From: Capitulum mitella
Taxonomy: Eukaryota > Arthropoda > Thecostraca > Pollicipedomorpha > Pollicipedidae
Reading direction: 5' to 3'
Assembly (NCBI GenBank): GCA_030062745.1
Contig: CP099842.1
Coordinates: 28,893,307 to 28,957,306 of the forward strand
DNA length: 64,000 nucleotides
Shown here piece after piece: positions 10,632 to 22,539 of the stretch (its first letter is position 1; every line of letters starts with the position of its first letter). The notes beneath the pieces are model-generated. The model saw nothing but the letters and a program-made list of their open reading frames with translations, made no database searches and was not told the origin of the DNA. Position numbers and translations under genes: made by a program.

Positions 10632-12422
10632 CGCTCTTTCGTTGTATGTCATTCCTAGTCCTTGGTTAAATTTTGTTATAAGTTCGGAAGAGCGCAGAAG
10701 GATATTGATAGGGCTCAAATCAATATTGGCAGGGCCTGGACACTACCAGTATTATCAGTAACGAGCATGTGATATAAAAGCTGCGTTCATCGCTGCCACC
10801 AAAACATAACAGTTTTGGCATCACCGTGCCTTAACTGGAAAAATAGTCAGCACCAGCTATTGCATGGGTAATCACAACGTTGCCGACTGCGCGTCCAGTG
10901 GTGCCAAAATTAAGCAGTTGAGATCAGCATGTGTTTTGTATGAACTGAGATGTGGATCACATAGTCAGAAAGCTCGGCGTAGCAGCTCAGCGGCGCCCCT
11001 TTTCAACGGGCAGCTTTCAGAGAGTTGGCTTCGTCAGCGGGAGCGGGGCTTTTCTCAAAGGGATCTCAGACGCGTTGGGCAGACGCGACCAGGCGACCCT
11101 CGAGTACAGGGGAGCTTTTGAGCACGTCTAATGGGGACACGCCACCGAGTCCACTGCCCTGGAGGGTGGCAACACGTGCGAATCCGTCTGTAGCTCACGG
11201 TGAGTGGCAGGCGACAGTTTGAGCTGGCTCTGAAGTTGGCAGTCCCTCTTCGACCACGTTACCAGCAGCGGTCACGCAGAATGGTCGAAGAAGACGAGGG
11301 CAGACATTAAATATCCATCTGATGGTCCAGCTATGACCATTGTGCCAACAGGGGCCTACCGGCGGTTGGAACCATCCGCCTACTCTCCTGACAATCCCTT
11401 GGGAATTTGAATGGGCATGAGGCGAAGTCGCTTCCCGTTCGAGGAGAAAATAATTGGCGCCAGCGCTCTGCTCTTGGTTGGGTGTCAGTGGAAAGATACT
11501 CGACTTTCTCTAGGACCAAAGCCGCCAGTAGGAGCTCTGTTGGGACCTTGCCTTGCTCCGTGAACACTACTTAGCGAGACACTCTCGAAGACGGCTCAAG
11601 CCCGGCTTGTACCACACTTCTAAACTGGAGCTAGCGGTTCGTCCGGGCAAGAGGTCGCTTGTGGCCGCTAGAGGTCGCTCCGATAACGTTCCTTGGGCAA
11701 ATTTGCGCCGTTCGGTTCTAACTGTTCAGGAAATGGATGAACTCTACATGTGCGACTGCTGCGTGCCCCTTGCCCCTGATGAAGGCAAAAGATGTTCTGT
11801 CGTTTCTCTCCTGCTTCACGAAGTCAGAGTGACGTCGCAGTCGCGAGCAAGCGGTAGAATCGCGCAGGCCTGCCGTCGCTGGACGCTGATCCATCTGTTT
11901 TGCGTCAAAACAAGTGAAGTATCAGATCCACTCTTGCACTGCCGACAGCGCTGACCAGCCATATTTTCGAACAACCGACTCCTGTGACAAGTCACTCGTG
12001 CATTCTTGCAGTGTGCCTTCTTCGACACCAATTGTGCGTCTGTAAACGAAGTAACCAGTAACCACCTGTACGTGACGATGAGCAGAAGTCGGAATTTGAC
12101 CATTTCTGTGTTTTCTCGCATCCTCTGTTCGTTGAACAATTCTCTGCCTTGCACGCTACTTGGACTCATCGGCGCCAAAAGCACATGAACCCGCATTTAT
12201 TTTGTTGCATGGCCTACGGTCGTCTCAGACATCAACTGCTATCGTCACAGACCCGCACCACGGTTTCATCATAGTACAAGAACAGTTAGGTAGCACAATC
12301 AAGGCACTACCTTGTAACAGTGAGCACCAACTTTATACACCACGTCGGCGGCCTCGACCGATCGCAAGCTCCCATGTCAGCCCTCCTCGGCCCGTGGCTC
12401 AACCGGTCCCGCCCTGCCGCAG

Positions 12423-15292
12423 GTGCCGGCTGGTGGTGACGTCACCGTGGACCGTCCGCTGCTGCTGGACGTCAGCACGGCCGAGCTGGCCACCCTGACG
12501 ATCGCCGCCGGCGGCCGGCTGGTGTTCGACCCGGTCGCGGCCGGCGCCGGCCCGCTCCGGCTCACCGCCGACCTGGTGCTGCTCGACGGCGGCGGCGAGC
12601 TCTGGATCGGCTCCGAGCTGTGTCCGTTCGAGGGCGACGCCGAGGTGCTGCTCACCGGCCTCAGGGACGAGAGTCCGGATGCCGCCTCCGTGCAGAAGGC
12701 CGTGCTTGTGCGCGACGGCGTGCTCGAGGTGCATGGCAAGCCCAAGCGTTCGTGGACCAAGCTAGCCGCCACCGTCCCCAAGAGCACCCAGGAGGAAATT
12801 GTTGGCAGTCCCATCTACAGTGTTTTGCAGGAGGAAGGTTTCAGCGGCTCAGGTTTCCAAATGTACGAATTCGACAGCGCCGGCAATTCTGTACGTTCGT
12901 GGGGCCGGGCAGTCGGCGCAGGGAAGTTGAACAGAGTGATGGACCACGCAGGCAATATCATAATACTGGCCACCCGTGGGAAGGCCCTATTCGGAACTCA
13001 CGACCCTGTCGCCGTCTCCGAGGTGTTCGAGACCCTCTGCTACGGCGGAACACGACAGTCCGCCATGCGCTCGATGGTCAACAATCAGAGGGTGGCCTTT
13101 GCCGCCATTTGTCACATTGGTTCACCTGAGAACAGCATTGAGGTTGTCGGCACATCCACAAACGGTAGGTCTTACACGGGCCGACTGACGCAGACCATCG
13201 GGGACGTAGACTTCACGGCCATCACTGCATTGTCCCTGGATAGCACCAATTCTCTCTTCATCGATATGGCGTCCTATAACGAGGGTCAAGCGCCGTCTCT
13301 GGAAGTTGTTGTGCCGATGATTGACGATGTCAGCACTTGGGAGACTGGAGACAGGATCGTCTTGGCCTCGACTGACTACAACCAGAATCAGGCCGAAGAG
13401 TTTGACGTCCTGGACTGTCCGAGCTGCGCCGACAACGAGGTGAAGATCTTGGGCCCGATCCAGTACACCCACTGGGGTGAGATCACTGACGGCGTGGACA
13501 TGCGCGGAGAGGTCGGCGTTCTCACTCGAAATGTCAAGTTTCACGGTCGTATGGAGGATGCTTGCTATGGAGGGAACCTATGTGACATATACGATTACGA
13601 CACTTTCGGTGGCCAGATCAAGATGCTGGTAGACTTCCAGTCGGCCAGGATTGAGAACGCCGAGTTCTTCCACATGGGCCAGCAGCCGGTGATCGGATCC
13701 TATCCTATTCACTTCCACATGTGCCTGGACACGTCTGGTAAAGATGTCTACATCCGCCAAAACTCCATTCACAACACATTCTCCCGATGCGTTACTATCC
13801 ACGGCACCCACAATGTTACGGTTCAGGACAACGTCGCGTTCGACCACCTTGGCCACTGCTTCTTCTTGGAGGACGGCGGTGAACAGGACAACAGGTTGGT
13901 GGGCAACCTCGGTTTTGGCACCCAGGCGGGAACGCTGCTGCCCACTGATATCATCAATAAAGTCAGCACGTTCTGGGTCACCAACCCCGACAACGAGCTC
14001 ATCGACAACGTGGCAGCCGGCTCCGAGGGCATCGGCATCTGGATCCTGATGCCGCTGTTCCCGACCGGGCCATCAGCAAACGTGGACATGGGCCTGGTCG
14101 AAAGGCAGACAACTCGCACTCCTGTTAAAGCCTTCAGCGGGAACGTGGCCCACTCGAACCGAAAATTCGGGCTCCGCCTGGACGATGAGCTCCACCCAGA
14201 TGGCACAGTCTCGCCAGTGTCGTACAAGCCCTTGGTGGATCCAACCGACCCCCGAAGCGATTATTTTTTGCTGCAACTCGACGACTTTGTCGGTTACAAG
14301 AACACTGAGGGTGTCTGGATCAAGTCCATGTACACGATCAGTACCAATTTCCGACTGGCCGAAAATGGGATTGGATTGATTTTCGCGTCGGCCGTTCCGG
14401 GAGGCTCTGACCTCCATTACGAGATGCTGGCCAACTCTCGCGTGGTCGGCCGTACGGCCAACAAGGGCGAGCCAACACAGGTTCGCCTGCAGTCAGGAGA
14501 GACGATCCAGCTGGACCGCTCGCTGCAGAGGTCAGGCTCTGCCCAACAAGCGCAGGTGGGCGTCGCCTTCTACCGCGGCCCCGTGCACGTGGCGGACACG
14601 TCGTTCGACGGCTTCGAGACCGATGTGGTGCGGCCGGCCGGCGCCATCAGCAAAAAGTTCAGCAACCCGTACTTCTCGTCGCCCATCGCCAGCGTGCGTA
14701 ATGTCACCTTCGACTTCAGCGACCCGGCCGAGGGCTCTAGGTTCTACGACGGCGACGCCAGTGTCATCGGCTTCAAAGAGAGAGACGGCAACCGGCACAA
14801 CGTGGTGCTGGACTGGGACGGTTCGCTGACGACGTACCCTGGCGCCAGCCTGGTGCGGCCGATACCGCTGTTGATGAACGCTCGCTGCGTGCTGCTTCCC
14901 AACTGGGGCCCGGGCACCGGCCTCTGTCCAGACCGCTTCAACAGGGTCGGCCTCTTCGGCGCCGGCCTGATCCCGACCTTCATGACCCGCAACGACCTGC
15001 AGGCGACGGAGGTGGACACGGCGCTGGCAGAGCAGCAAATCAGCTACGCCCTGAACTCTGCCGAGTCTTACATCCTGCACTTCAACACCACCGTCCCGGC
15101 GTCGTTTATTCTAAAAGCGTATGGCATGGAACAGGACCTGGCGCAGGTGGTCGGCGTGTGCGTCGGAGCCAACCAAGAGGTGGACGTGAGGCCCCGCTCT
15201 TACGCTGCGGCGGCCACCATGGAGGACCTGATGATGGACGAGACCAACACGAAGTACTTCTACGACCCGGCGGTCGGAGTGCTTATGTTCAG
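12423..15292 (+). CDS. CEMIP: CEMIP/TMEM2-family G8-domain protein, exon 2 (main body)
   Basis: In vertebrates this family binds and depolymerises hyaluronan at the cell surface or outside the cell. The exon encodes residues 43-998 plus two bases of codon 999. Visible in order are the rest of the G8 domain (about 43-160; LDGGGELWIGS, CPFEGDAEVLLTG, LEVHGKPKRSWTKL); a GG/ILEI-type module (about 185-280; FQMYEFDS, GNIIILATRGKALFG); the conserved WETGDRIVLASTDYN box (W348, STDYN 358-362); and a parallel beta-helix region with YPIHFHMC (469-476) and DHLGHCFFLEDGGE (516 onward), which are family hallmarks. It starts after a splice acceptor, not at a start codon: the first codon is GTG. It ends AG before donor GTAAGG, phase 2. 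Vertebrate family genes are split into many exons, whereas here nearly everything is one exon. The frame is intact with no stops. Being secreted, it is closer to CEMIP than to membrane-anchored TMEM2, but orthology is not settled and the substrate in this organism is unknown. Confidence 0.93.
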
Positions 15293-15602
15293 GTAAGGCA
15301 AACGCGGTGAAGGAGGTAAATGTCGCCTGTATGAACCCATCCAATTCGACACGGCATGACTTGTATCTCTTTCAGAAGTCTCATGATAAATAAGCGTGTG
15401 GCGTGACTGAAAAATGTCAAGCGCATTTTACGAAGTCCCCTTTCCAGTTAGCGTGGTATACATAGCGCCAAGTGACGTTAACCTCAGAGCTGTCTTTCCC
15501 CATTTGCCATTTGTCGTTTTCCTCACCGTCTTGGTCTGTGGCACACTGATCGGATTGTAGCGCCTGATTCCGACGCCTGAACATGCCTCTCTGCTTCGGC
15601 AG
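15293..15602 (+). other. Intron 2 of the CEMIP-like gene
   Basis: A 310-base phase-2 intron with donor AG/GTAAGG and acceptor CTGCTTCGGCAG. Reading into it stops at once (TAA at 15294), while splicing restores an AGG codon and a sensible continuation. Confidence 0.8.
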
Positions 15603-15813
15603 GTTCACGAACCAGTTCCCGCGGCTCGACTCCACCCTGTCTCACTGTCCCGGTGACCTGGACGACGACGGCAACGGCGTGTGTACCACGTTCGCCCGGG
15701 TGACGCTGCCTGCTTCCAACGAGGACGGCGACTGCCGTGCTCGGGCGTACCCGGCCTACGCCACGGATCCGGTCGGCGCCGAGGGAGCGCTCACACCGCC
15801 TGTCTTCACGTAA
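15603..15813 (+). CDS. CEMIP: CEMIP-like protein, exon 3 (C-terminal end)
   Basis: The first base completes the arginine codon split with exon 2. It is followed by FTNQFPRLDS and 59 further residues to a TAA at 15811-15813. The piece corresponds to the segment of CEMIP just before its last domain: a short Cys-containing loop (SHCPGD..GVCTTF), then RVTLPAS..GDCRARAYPAY, which parallels the family pattern of a Cys followed by ATAYP. Total length is 1068 residues against about 1360 in vertebrate CEMIP, so the C-terminal GG-type lectin domain is missing and no transmembrane segment is present. A weak alternative donor, CAC/GTAAAC, overlaps the stop (GT at 15810). If used it would bypass the stop, but I see no later exon encoding the missing domain in this window. 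Confidence 0.78.
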
Positions 15814-16672
15814 ACGACGACGACCACGTTCGAAGGCTCTGGGATTCGCCGGACAACACAAATAACGTTGTTTTTTTAGTGTTAATTTATGCACTTTGCG
15901 TAACGCACGGAAATGGAAGTCAAATTGGCGAGCTCAGTGCACTGAACCATAACGAGACTACAACAACGACAGCAACAATACTACTGCAACCAACCAGACT
16001 ATAACAAAGAGTATATAGCAAAAATGGCCGTGCCCACGGTACAGAGCGTCAACGGACACAAAAAGAGAAGTGATCAGTTCCATGATGTCGCTAAACGCCA
16101 GATCACGGCGAGTTATACGGATGGCAGGAAGCAAGGATAAGAAATTACAAGACCTGGATGTAATACTAGTCATGACGTTATTCACTGGCGGATGCAGGGA
16201 GGGGCCCCATATACCGTGTACTCCGAGAATCCGGGGCCAACATGTCTTTCGTCTCCTGCTTTCCAATGAAAATTGCACACATTTTGTTTCGGAATTATAA
16301 TTTATTTATAAACATATAAATTTTTGGGTGTCGTAAAACGAAGCAGGGCCGTACGCGAGGACGGGCAAGGAATCACGACCCCTCTTGGGGTTGAAAGGTT
16401 TTCGTTTCTTTACGGGCCAGAAATGGAAACGAATAAAACATTTTGGAACTACAAAGTTGCGTAGCCGAAATCCTAGCGGAGCAGAGCAGTCTTGAGTGGG
16501 ATTAAGTTCCTCGGCGAAATTCCGGCTATACCTCTGAAACAAAGTGATCGAAATCAGAGGAAAAATTAGTATTTAGGCGTAACTTAGATCGGGACCCTCC
16601 AGTGGTGTAACTGCCCAAAGCAATGGCATTCTCGTCTGCGTTATGATTCAGCCGCCTGAAAACGCAAAAGCA
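15814..16672. other. 3' flank of the CEMIP-like gene
   Basis: Non-coding and probably includes the 3' untranslated region. The first AATAAA after the stop is at 16432-16437; others occur near 16704 and 16755 within the next repeat. Which polyadenylation site is used cannot be told from sequence. Confidence 0.4.
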
Positions 16673-16985
16673 AACTTCGGGGTCTCTTTTCTGCATTGTA
16701 ATGCAATAAACGCATGCACCAAATCTTGTTTACAGCTGACATATGTTGGGAAATCTTAATAAAATGTTTTGGTTCGCTCATCCTGGACATGTGTTTGTTT
16801 GATCAGCTATGCGGTCCTCATTTTGAAAACTTCGGGGTCTCTTTTTCGCATTGTAATGCAATAAATGCATCCACCAAATCTTGTTTACAGCCAGCATATG
16901 TTGCGAAACCTTAAGAAAACGCTCCGGCTCGCTGATCGTGAACATTTGTTTGTTTGGTCAGCTATGCAGTCCTCATTCTGAAAAC
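16673..16985. repeat. 155-bp direct tandem duplication
   Basis: Two adjacent copies start AACTTCGGGGTCTCTTTT at 16673 and 16828. Both run through GCATTGTAATGCAATAAA, CCACCAAATC or GCACCAAATC, TTGTTTACAG, and CAGCTATGCRGTCCTCATT. They differ by roughly a base in ten. Confidence 0.92.
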
Positions 16986-19900
16986 AAACTATCGTTCCTT
17001 AGTCTTGAGGAGACTTATTATAGGTAACCCAAAACGTCTTACCTGCGCTTGCTTTCGAATGCATGTATGACGGGTTATATCACGGCATGACTCTACGCAA
17101 GATGAAAAGTTGTTGAAACGCACTGACGTCGGCACGGCATGTGCCAGGGAGTCATGCCACGCCATCAAACATTTCAACGTTTTGAAAAGCAGTAGAAATC
17201 CATTTGTAAATCTACCTTAGTCAGCCTGTGTGCACGTTCTGCTGCATTTTCTTGCACTTGACTGATGCGATTTGCTTTTACACTGTCTGCTTTCTGTTCG
17301 AAACCGGGCACCCATGTCGCAGTATTTCTAGGGATTTTTAATGGCGTACTTATGCGCGTGTTTGTGCGCACATCTGGGCCCACAGTAATGCATTTAACAT
17401 ATATGTTCTTTCTCTTCTACATTGCTATGTCAAGTGACCGCGTACAAAGAGACAACGCCCTTCCCCGCGTCTCCAGCGCAACGTTCGATGTATTGCGCCG
17501 TTTTCTGAAGAAGTTCGCATCACTCCAATTACGCGTCGCACTCATTACGTAGGATTCAGCCACTAATCGGTGACGTGCGAACGCTGAACCGGTGTCGGAA
17601 GTCGGCTGGCGCGCGGCATGCCTTCGGGTTCTGTTACGAGGGAGAGGAGCGGTCAATTCAGTCCGGATTCTCGGACCCGTGGCGAAGGGAAGGCGTTCGT
17701 CTCGCGACTGAGCTACATTGCATCGAACATATGTACGCTACAAACAGAAAACTCGCACTGAAGCTCAGGTTGCGTGTTGGTAAAAGCTCCTTGCGATAAG
17801 AATTCGAGGAACCAACGATACAACGACAAGCTTATAAGACTACAGCGAAGGAAGTCTCCATCTTTCGAGGCAACGCCCGTTACTGACCAAATATAGCTCG
17901 CAGTGTTCCTGAACAGTGGTGATATTTCACCAACAAAGCAAGGGAAACAAAAACTGCAATGGAAAGGACATAAGGACAGTACTTACTCTTCTAGTAAATG
18001 GCCTGTCTGCACGTCATTTTTGGCATGTAAATCGCATAGTACAATACACAAAGTACTGTTATGATGGGATAACTCCCGGACATTTCCATTACATGCCCGA
18101 ATAAAACTGAATGATATTGCACTGTGACGAAACGCGGCCGCACCACGCGACGTCATCCTGTTTGCGGTGTGTTTATGCCAAGGATGACTTACTTGCGGCT
18201 AGGAAATTTATGACGTTATGAGATCGAAAAATCTTAAAGTGACAGCCAGCTTAATTTAGGTTACGTTGGGTGATGATAGGTTCCTTCCACATGCACGCTC
18301 ATCGCATCCCAGGTAGCTTGGAATGAACTGGATTTTTTTGACGTTCCTCGCTCTGGCAATTTCGTGGCTTAAAACATGCTTCAGCACGATTGACACCCAC
18401 ACAAATGGAGCTGAACCATGTTGCCTTGGTGCCTTGCATTAAGCATCTGGTGCCTTGGATGTCTGATTGCGATCGACAGTTTTGACTTATCTCCCATAGT
18501 TCCAGGCACTACAGTGCTCATCAGTGCGAATTGTGTTTCCTTGCTCGATTTAAGGTTGATTTTTGCGAACGACCTTCTCTCGTGACCTGTTTCTATGAAC
18601 TCCAAAACCCCACTTTTATATTCTAGGTCACAGACTCCTGAAATCCAGCTGTATTCTCGTTGGATGAAGTGTATGCCATTACATTCCCTTTGAGAGTGAA
18701 CATTCATTGACAACGATGCCCTTGTCTGGTAGCCCATTTTTTCACGTTGCTCTCGTAAGACATCCTTGGACATCACATCTTCACGTGTGCCCAATTCATG
18801 ACGAATCTGGGGTCTGGGGCATCTGACAAGAAGGCAATTTCGGCCATATTCATTGTCACGAACGAACGCACACAAGCATAATCCCCGGAAAAACTGTTGT
18901 TTCAGAGTGTTTAGATTTTACTGCACTGAAGACAACGCCACAACATTCCGAAGAACATGTCGCTGTTCAAACAAAATATCTTTTTTCATCCGCCTTCTAC
19001 AACATCATGGTCCAAGTTTTCGCGCTAAACGATTCCCTCCCAGGAATTCCAAAACTAACCCTCGCTCTCTACGTCTCTCTGCAACCTCATTCATCTCTTA
19101 TATCTGCGCACTTCTTCGAAGTGCACGTTGCCCACCACAGCGCACGTCGCATATGCCGCAATATTACCCAGACGGCAGTCGTAGCCGGCGGATTTCCCCA
19201 GACTTGAAAACGCATCATCAGAAACAGAACATCGTCAACATCAATCAACATCAGAAACAGAACAGAAGCGGCGCAACCGGACCGCAATGGACGCGTGGTT
19301 CTGCTGCCGGCGGCGTGAAGATGGTATTCGGTAGTTTGCTGCGTGCCATATGTCGACATGGTATGTTCCATTCAAAAATTGCCAGTCGTTGTGATATTGC
19401 TTTTGGTTGTCATTCTTAAGACTGTTCGCCAGAAAATAAGCGTTCGGGTGGAATGGTAAGCATGACAAAGGTAAGAACTAAATTTCCATCAACCAAGAAG
19501 ATATAAAACTTTTGTTTTCTGTTTCTGATATCTGGACGACGGGGATCTACTGCAGTGGGTTAATAGAAGGATCGGGAAAAAGATGTTGCGAGACGCGCGT
19601 TCATGTAAGCACGCCATGACGGTGTGAAGGTGTTCGATGACGCTTTTCAAAAAGGCTTGTACAAAGGTCCTGAGCCGCGTAAGCGACGATGACAGGACAC
19701 GTGATCTGTCAAGAACACGGCGTAACGCCCCTTAGAAGAGACAAGGCAATTTTAAACGAAAAGGGAAACGTCAACAGCGGTTGAGAATAAATGGGGTATG
19801 ACGGGGTATGTGTAGTTACATTTGTTTGTGGGACTCGCCCGTCTGGGACTTGCGACCTGGAATAATTACCAACTGATTGCCTGTTGTTGTGCCATGGCAG

Positions 19901-21131
19901 TTGGGGACGGACCCAGGGGGAGGGGAGGGGCCAGGCACGTAATCAACGGGGGCTTTGGCGGCCGTAACTCCCTCCCGAGTCATATGCCAGCGGCATATGA
20001 CGAAATTTGGGTCAACAGTAGGATTTTGACCTAGCGCTTACATTGCGGGAAAGCAATCGTAGTAGTGGTTGTATGATGCTTGAAATGCAATATTGGTAGG
20101 TACTACTTGCGATTTCAACCGAAAAAGTTGAAACATGCATTATTTCCCCTCGAAACAAATTGTGTTATCACTGCCGCGTCCGCCGCTTGACGCTCGCATG
20201 GGGATTTTGGCGTTTCTGCGGTAAATGGCTTGTTTATGTGACATCTTCACGCTGATTGGTCGTCCTTCGGACTCAAGGTCCTATCAAGAGTAACAAAAAA
20301 GGTTTGGAAATAACTAATATGCAATATTACTGATCTTTAGAATAAAAATGTTAGTAATACTATTATAGTTTATATCAAAAACATTAACGGGTGAAAATTT
20401 GATTTCAAAGAAATACGTAAATAAAATAAGTAGTAAAATGAAATGTTTGGAAAATAAATCTCGGTGTAAAATTGAAAGAAATTAACAAACGAAATTAACC
20501 TGCGTCGTTGGGTTGCCTTAGGCGCAACATTTCTGTCCTTTTTTCTAGATACGTCCAGGGCAAAACAACCCCCCCCCTAACCTGGCAGCATCCCGTATAA
20601 TAACTGGATCAGGTATTGCAACGACAGAATGCAGAATTATTGTATAACATAATAATAATCATATAAGACATCGTAACCATGATATAATTACACAGTGATA
20701 CAATAACACCCCACCCAAAACCCCATGTTATCAATGATATCCCCGTATTTAACATATTTAGTCGCTGCGGAGCATAAAATGTCATAATGTAACAGTATTG
20801 ATATGAGATATCCCAGCAATCATCTAATACAATAATTAACGATACAGTAATTCAGCAACTGCTGTAAATTCAATCTGTGACAGCAGAATGCAATTTTTGC
20901 ATATGACGTCATTAACCACGCGAAGATGTCTGCGTGTGTGCTGTTCTCCGTCAGCCGACCCCACCTCGGTAAAAGTGTAAAGTACGTTGTCGTTACGATT
21001 TGATTGGTATTTGTTTAGAAATTTATGTCTTGACAAGAATGATCAGAAACAAGATAGCATGTTCTTCACAGTTGTGGCAGTCATATAGAGGACTGTTTGG
21101 AATTCATTCAGTCAGAAACGCACCTTTAGCC
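16986..21131. other. Non-coding stretch
   Basis: Open frames of up to 188 codons occur here (for example 18381-18875 minus and 18853-19419 plus), but none resembles a known family and they are within chance expectation. A short inverted repeat, GTCATATGCC at 19979-19988 with its complement at 19992-20001, resembles the internal hairpin of hAT family A and may be a relic. The part from about 20280 to 20850 is AT-rich. Confidence 0.5.
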
Positions 21132-21179
21132 AAAATCTGACATTTTGTCCTTCTGGGGAAAATCCTGACTAGGTGCCTG
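21132..21179. mobile_element. Terminal relic of hAT family A
   Basis: AAATCTGACATTTTGTCC followed by GGGGAAAATCCTGACTAGGTG and CCTG matches the end of the element at 23311-23581 (TTTGACATTTGTCC, GAGGAAAATCCTGGCTACGTG, CCTG). The rest of the element is not seen. Confidence 0.6.
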
Positions 21180-21282
21180 GGCGGAGCGAGCAGGGCGGCC
21201 CCCTCCCTCACGCTCCTTGGCATTTTGTTGCCGTTATACATCATAGGTCATGTGCGCACCGTTCTTAAAAAGGCACGTTTAA

Positions 21283-22494
21283 CCGTATTCCCGGAGGGCT
21301 AGACGGTATGGCCGATTCCCGGCAGGGGGGGGGGCGGATTCGGCCCCCCCCTGAGATCTCGAGAACTACTTATCCGATTTCATCGCAACAAACGGCAATC
21401 GATTTGCCGTGACGTGAACTACATTTTTATAAAAAGAAATTTGCAAAATTTTGAAATTTGTGGATACAGGGGGGCAAAAATGTCAAAATGGGGGGTACTT
21501 TTTGACTTCTTATAACTCCGTTGTTTATGGACCGATTTCGATGAAACTGGCATCAATCGAGCGATTATGGATAGGGCTTTTACCATGGGTATGCAAATCT
21601 GAAATTTTGAGAAAATTCATGGGCGTTCACAGGGTTTCAAAAATAGGGGGATAAGTTTTCTAATAACGGAATGAACAAAAAAGGTAAAAACACTTTTTTA
21701 GCTTCTGCTAGTCATGTTATGCTAAAGAAGTACAAATCGCATTACAATGTTTGTATAATGTTAGCATAGGCGGTGCCAGGGACATGAGAAAGGGGGAACT
21801 GTCATGGTCACACGTTTCTCAGATCAACTTGTGACTTTTGACCTTAAATGACCTCCAGTGACCTTGGGGTCACCTGGAATGATGTCGTGTGCATTCAATA
21901 TTATCTGTAAACGTTTTTAATCGATTAAATTCACACTATTCCAAAAAATTCATTTTTTGGCTTTTGCGATATAGGGTACGTGCACTGACATTTTAGGTCA
22001 TAGCTCCGTGACCCGACCTGATATCAAGCTGAAACTTGCTACACAAGTAGAGGGCATCTTTCTGCGTCATATATATTCCGGGTTTGGCATTTGAAAAAAA
22101 CGGCGCCGAAATTATTGCGAAAAAACAAATGTTGATTTTTGACCTTGACCTGACCTTGTAAAGTGACCTCAGATAAACAAAATTACATATGCACATTGCC
22201 CAACTATTTAGCTATATATTCATATAAAGTTTTAAGTTCTATCTTAAAAACTCTGTTTTTGGCAGACATTTTCCTTTTACCCTCAACATGGCCAAAAATG
22301 ACCTGAGGTGCCTCCCAAAAACGTTGCCTGGCTCCGCCCCTGAGCAAAATAGAATTTCGAAATTTTGTCACGGCGCGTAGAAGGAATAGCTAGGAAAAGT
22401 CACCAAGTTTCGTGAAGCTGCGCTAAAAAGCCTGGAATTGGCAAGCAAAAAACCCGAGGGGGGGCGGATTCCGCCCCCCCTGCCGGGAATAGGG
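21283..22494. mobile_element. Non-autonomous piggyBac-like element
   Basis: The 1.2-kb segment is bounded by TTAA at 21279-21282 and 22495-22498. Its ends are inverted repeats: CCGTATTCCCGG on the left and the complement of CCCTATTCCCGGC on the right. Inside each end is a second shared block, AGGGGGGG(GG)CGGATTC(C)GCCCCCCCT. On the left, a 28-bp insertion partly duplicating ATTCCCGGC separates the two blocks. TTAA target sites and CC-starting terminal repeats are the piggyBac signature. There is no transposase: the longest open frames are under 70 codons. The interior is AT-rich, with GACCTTGACCTGACC-type runs. Confidence 0.75.
21765..22342. mobile_element. Possible hAT-like insertion nested in the piggyBac-like element
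   Basis: CATAGGCGGTGCCAGGGA at 21765 is a 14-of-18 match to the complement of the segment ending GCCTGGCTCCGCCCCTG at 22342. Other hAT termini in this window share the CAGGGGCGNAGCCAGG pattern. No 8-bp target duplication is visible, so the boundary is uncertain. Confidence 0.45.
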
Positions 22495-22539
22495 TTAAAG
22501 CAGTGATTCGTGATTCAGACAGGACAGGACACGTAGGCG

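Larger units (their letters stand above)
6688..12422 (+). other. Intron 1 of the CEMIP-like gene
   Basis: Donor GTGAGC at 6688 and acceptor CCGCCCTGCCGCAG ending at 12422, after a pyrimidine-rich stretch. The intron begins with a ~75-bp imperfect repeat of exon-1 sequence (about 6640-6714 against 6712-6790: both have GATGGAGTG, GGGA, GGACAGYGGAG and GGTSAGCTG). It also contains a long perfect hairpin (7602-7650), two AT microsatellites and a Penelope-like relic on the opposite strand. The remaining parts (about 6900-7600, 7850-8820, 9660-10580 and 10640-12400) show nothing recognisable. Confidence 0.75.

Noticed and set aside
13122-13544. Minus-strand open frames opposite CEMIP-like exon 2 (also 14532-15080 and others)
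   Set aside because: Antisense shadows of a GC-rich coding exon; the plus-strand frame carries clear family motifs.
18381-18875. 164-codon open frame, minus strand
   Set aside because: Not low-complexity, but no similarity is recognised and one or two frames of this length are expected by chance in 64 kb.
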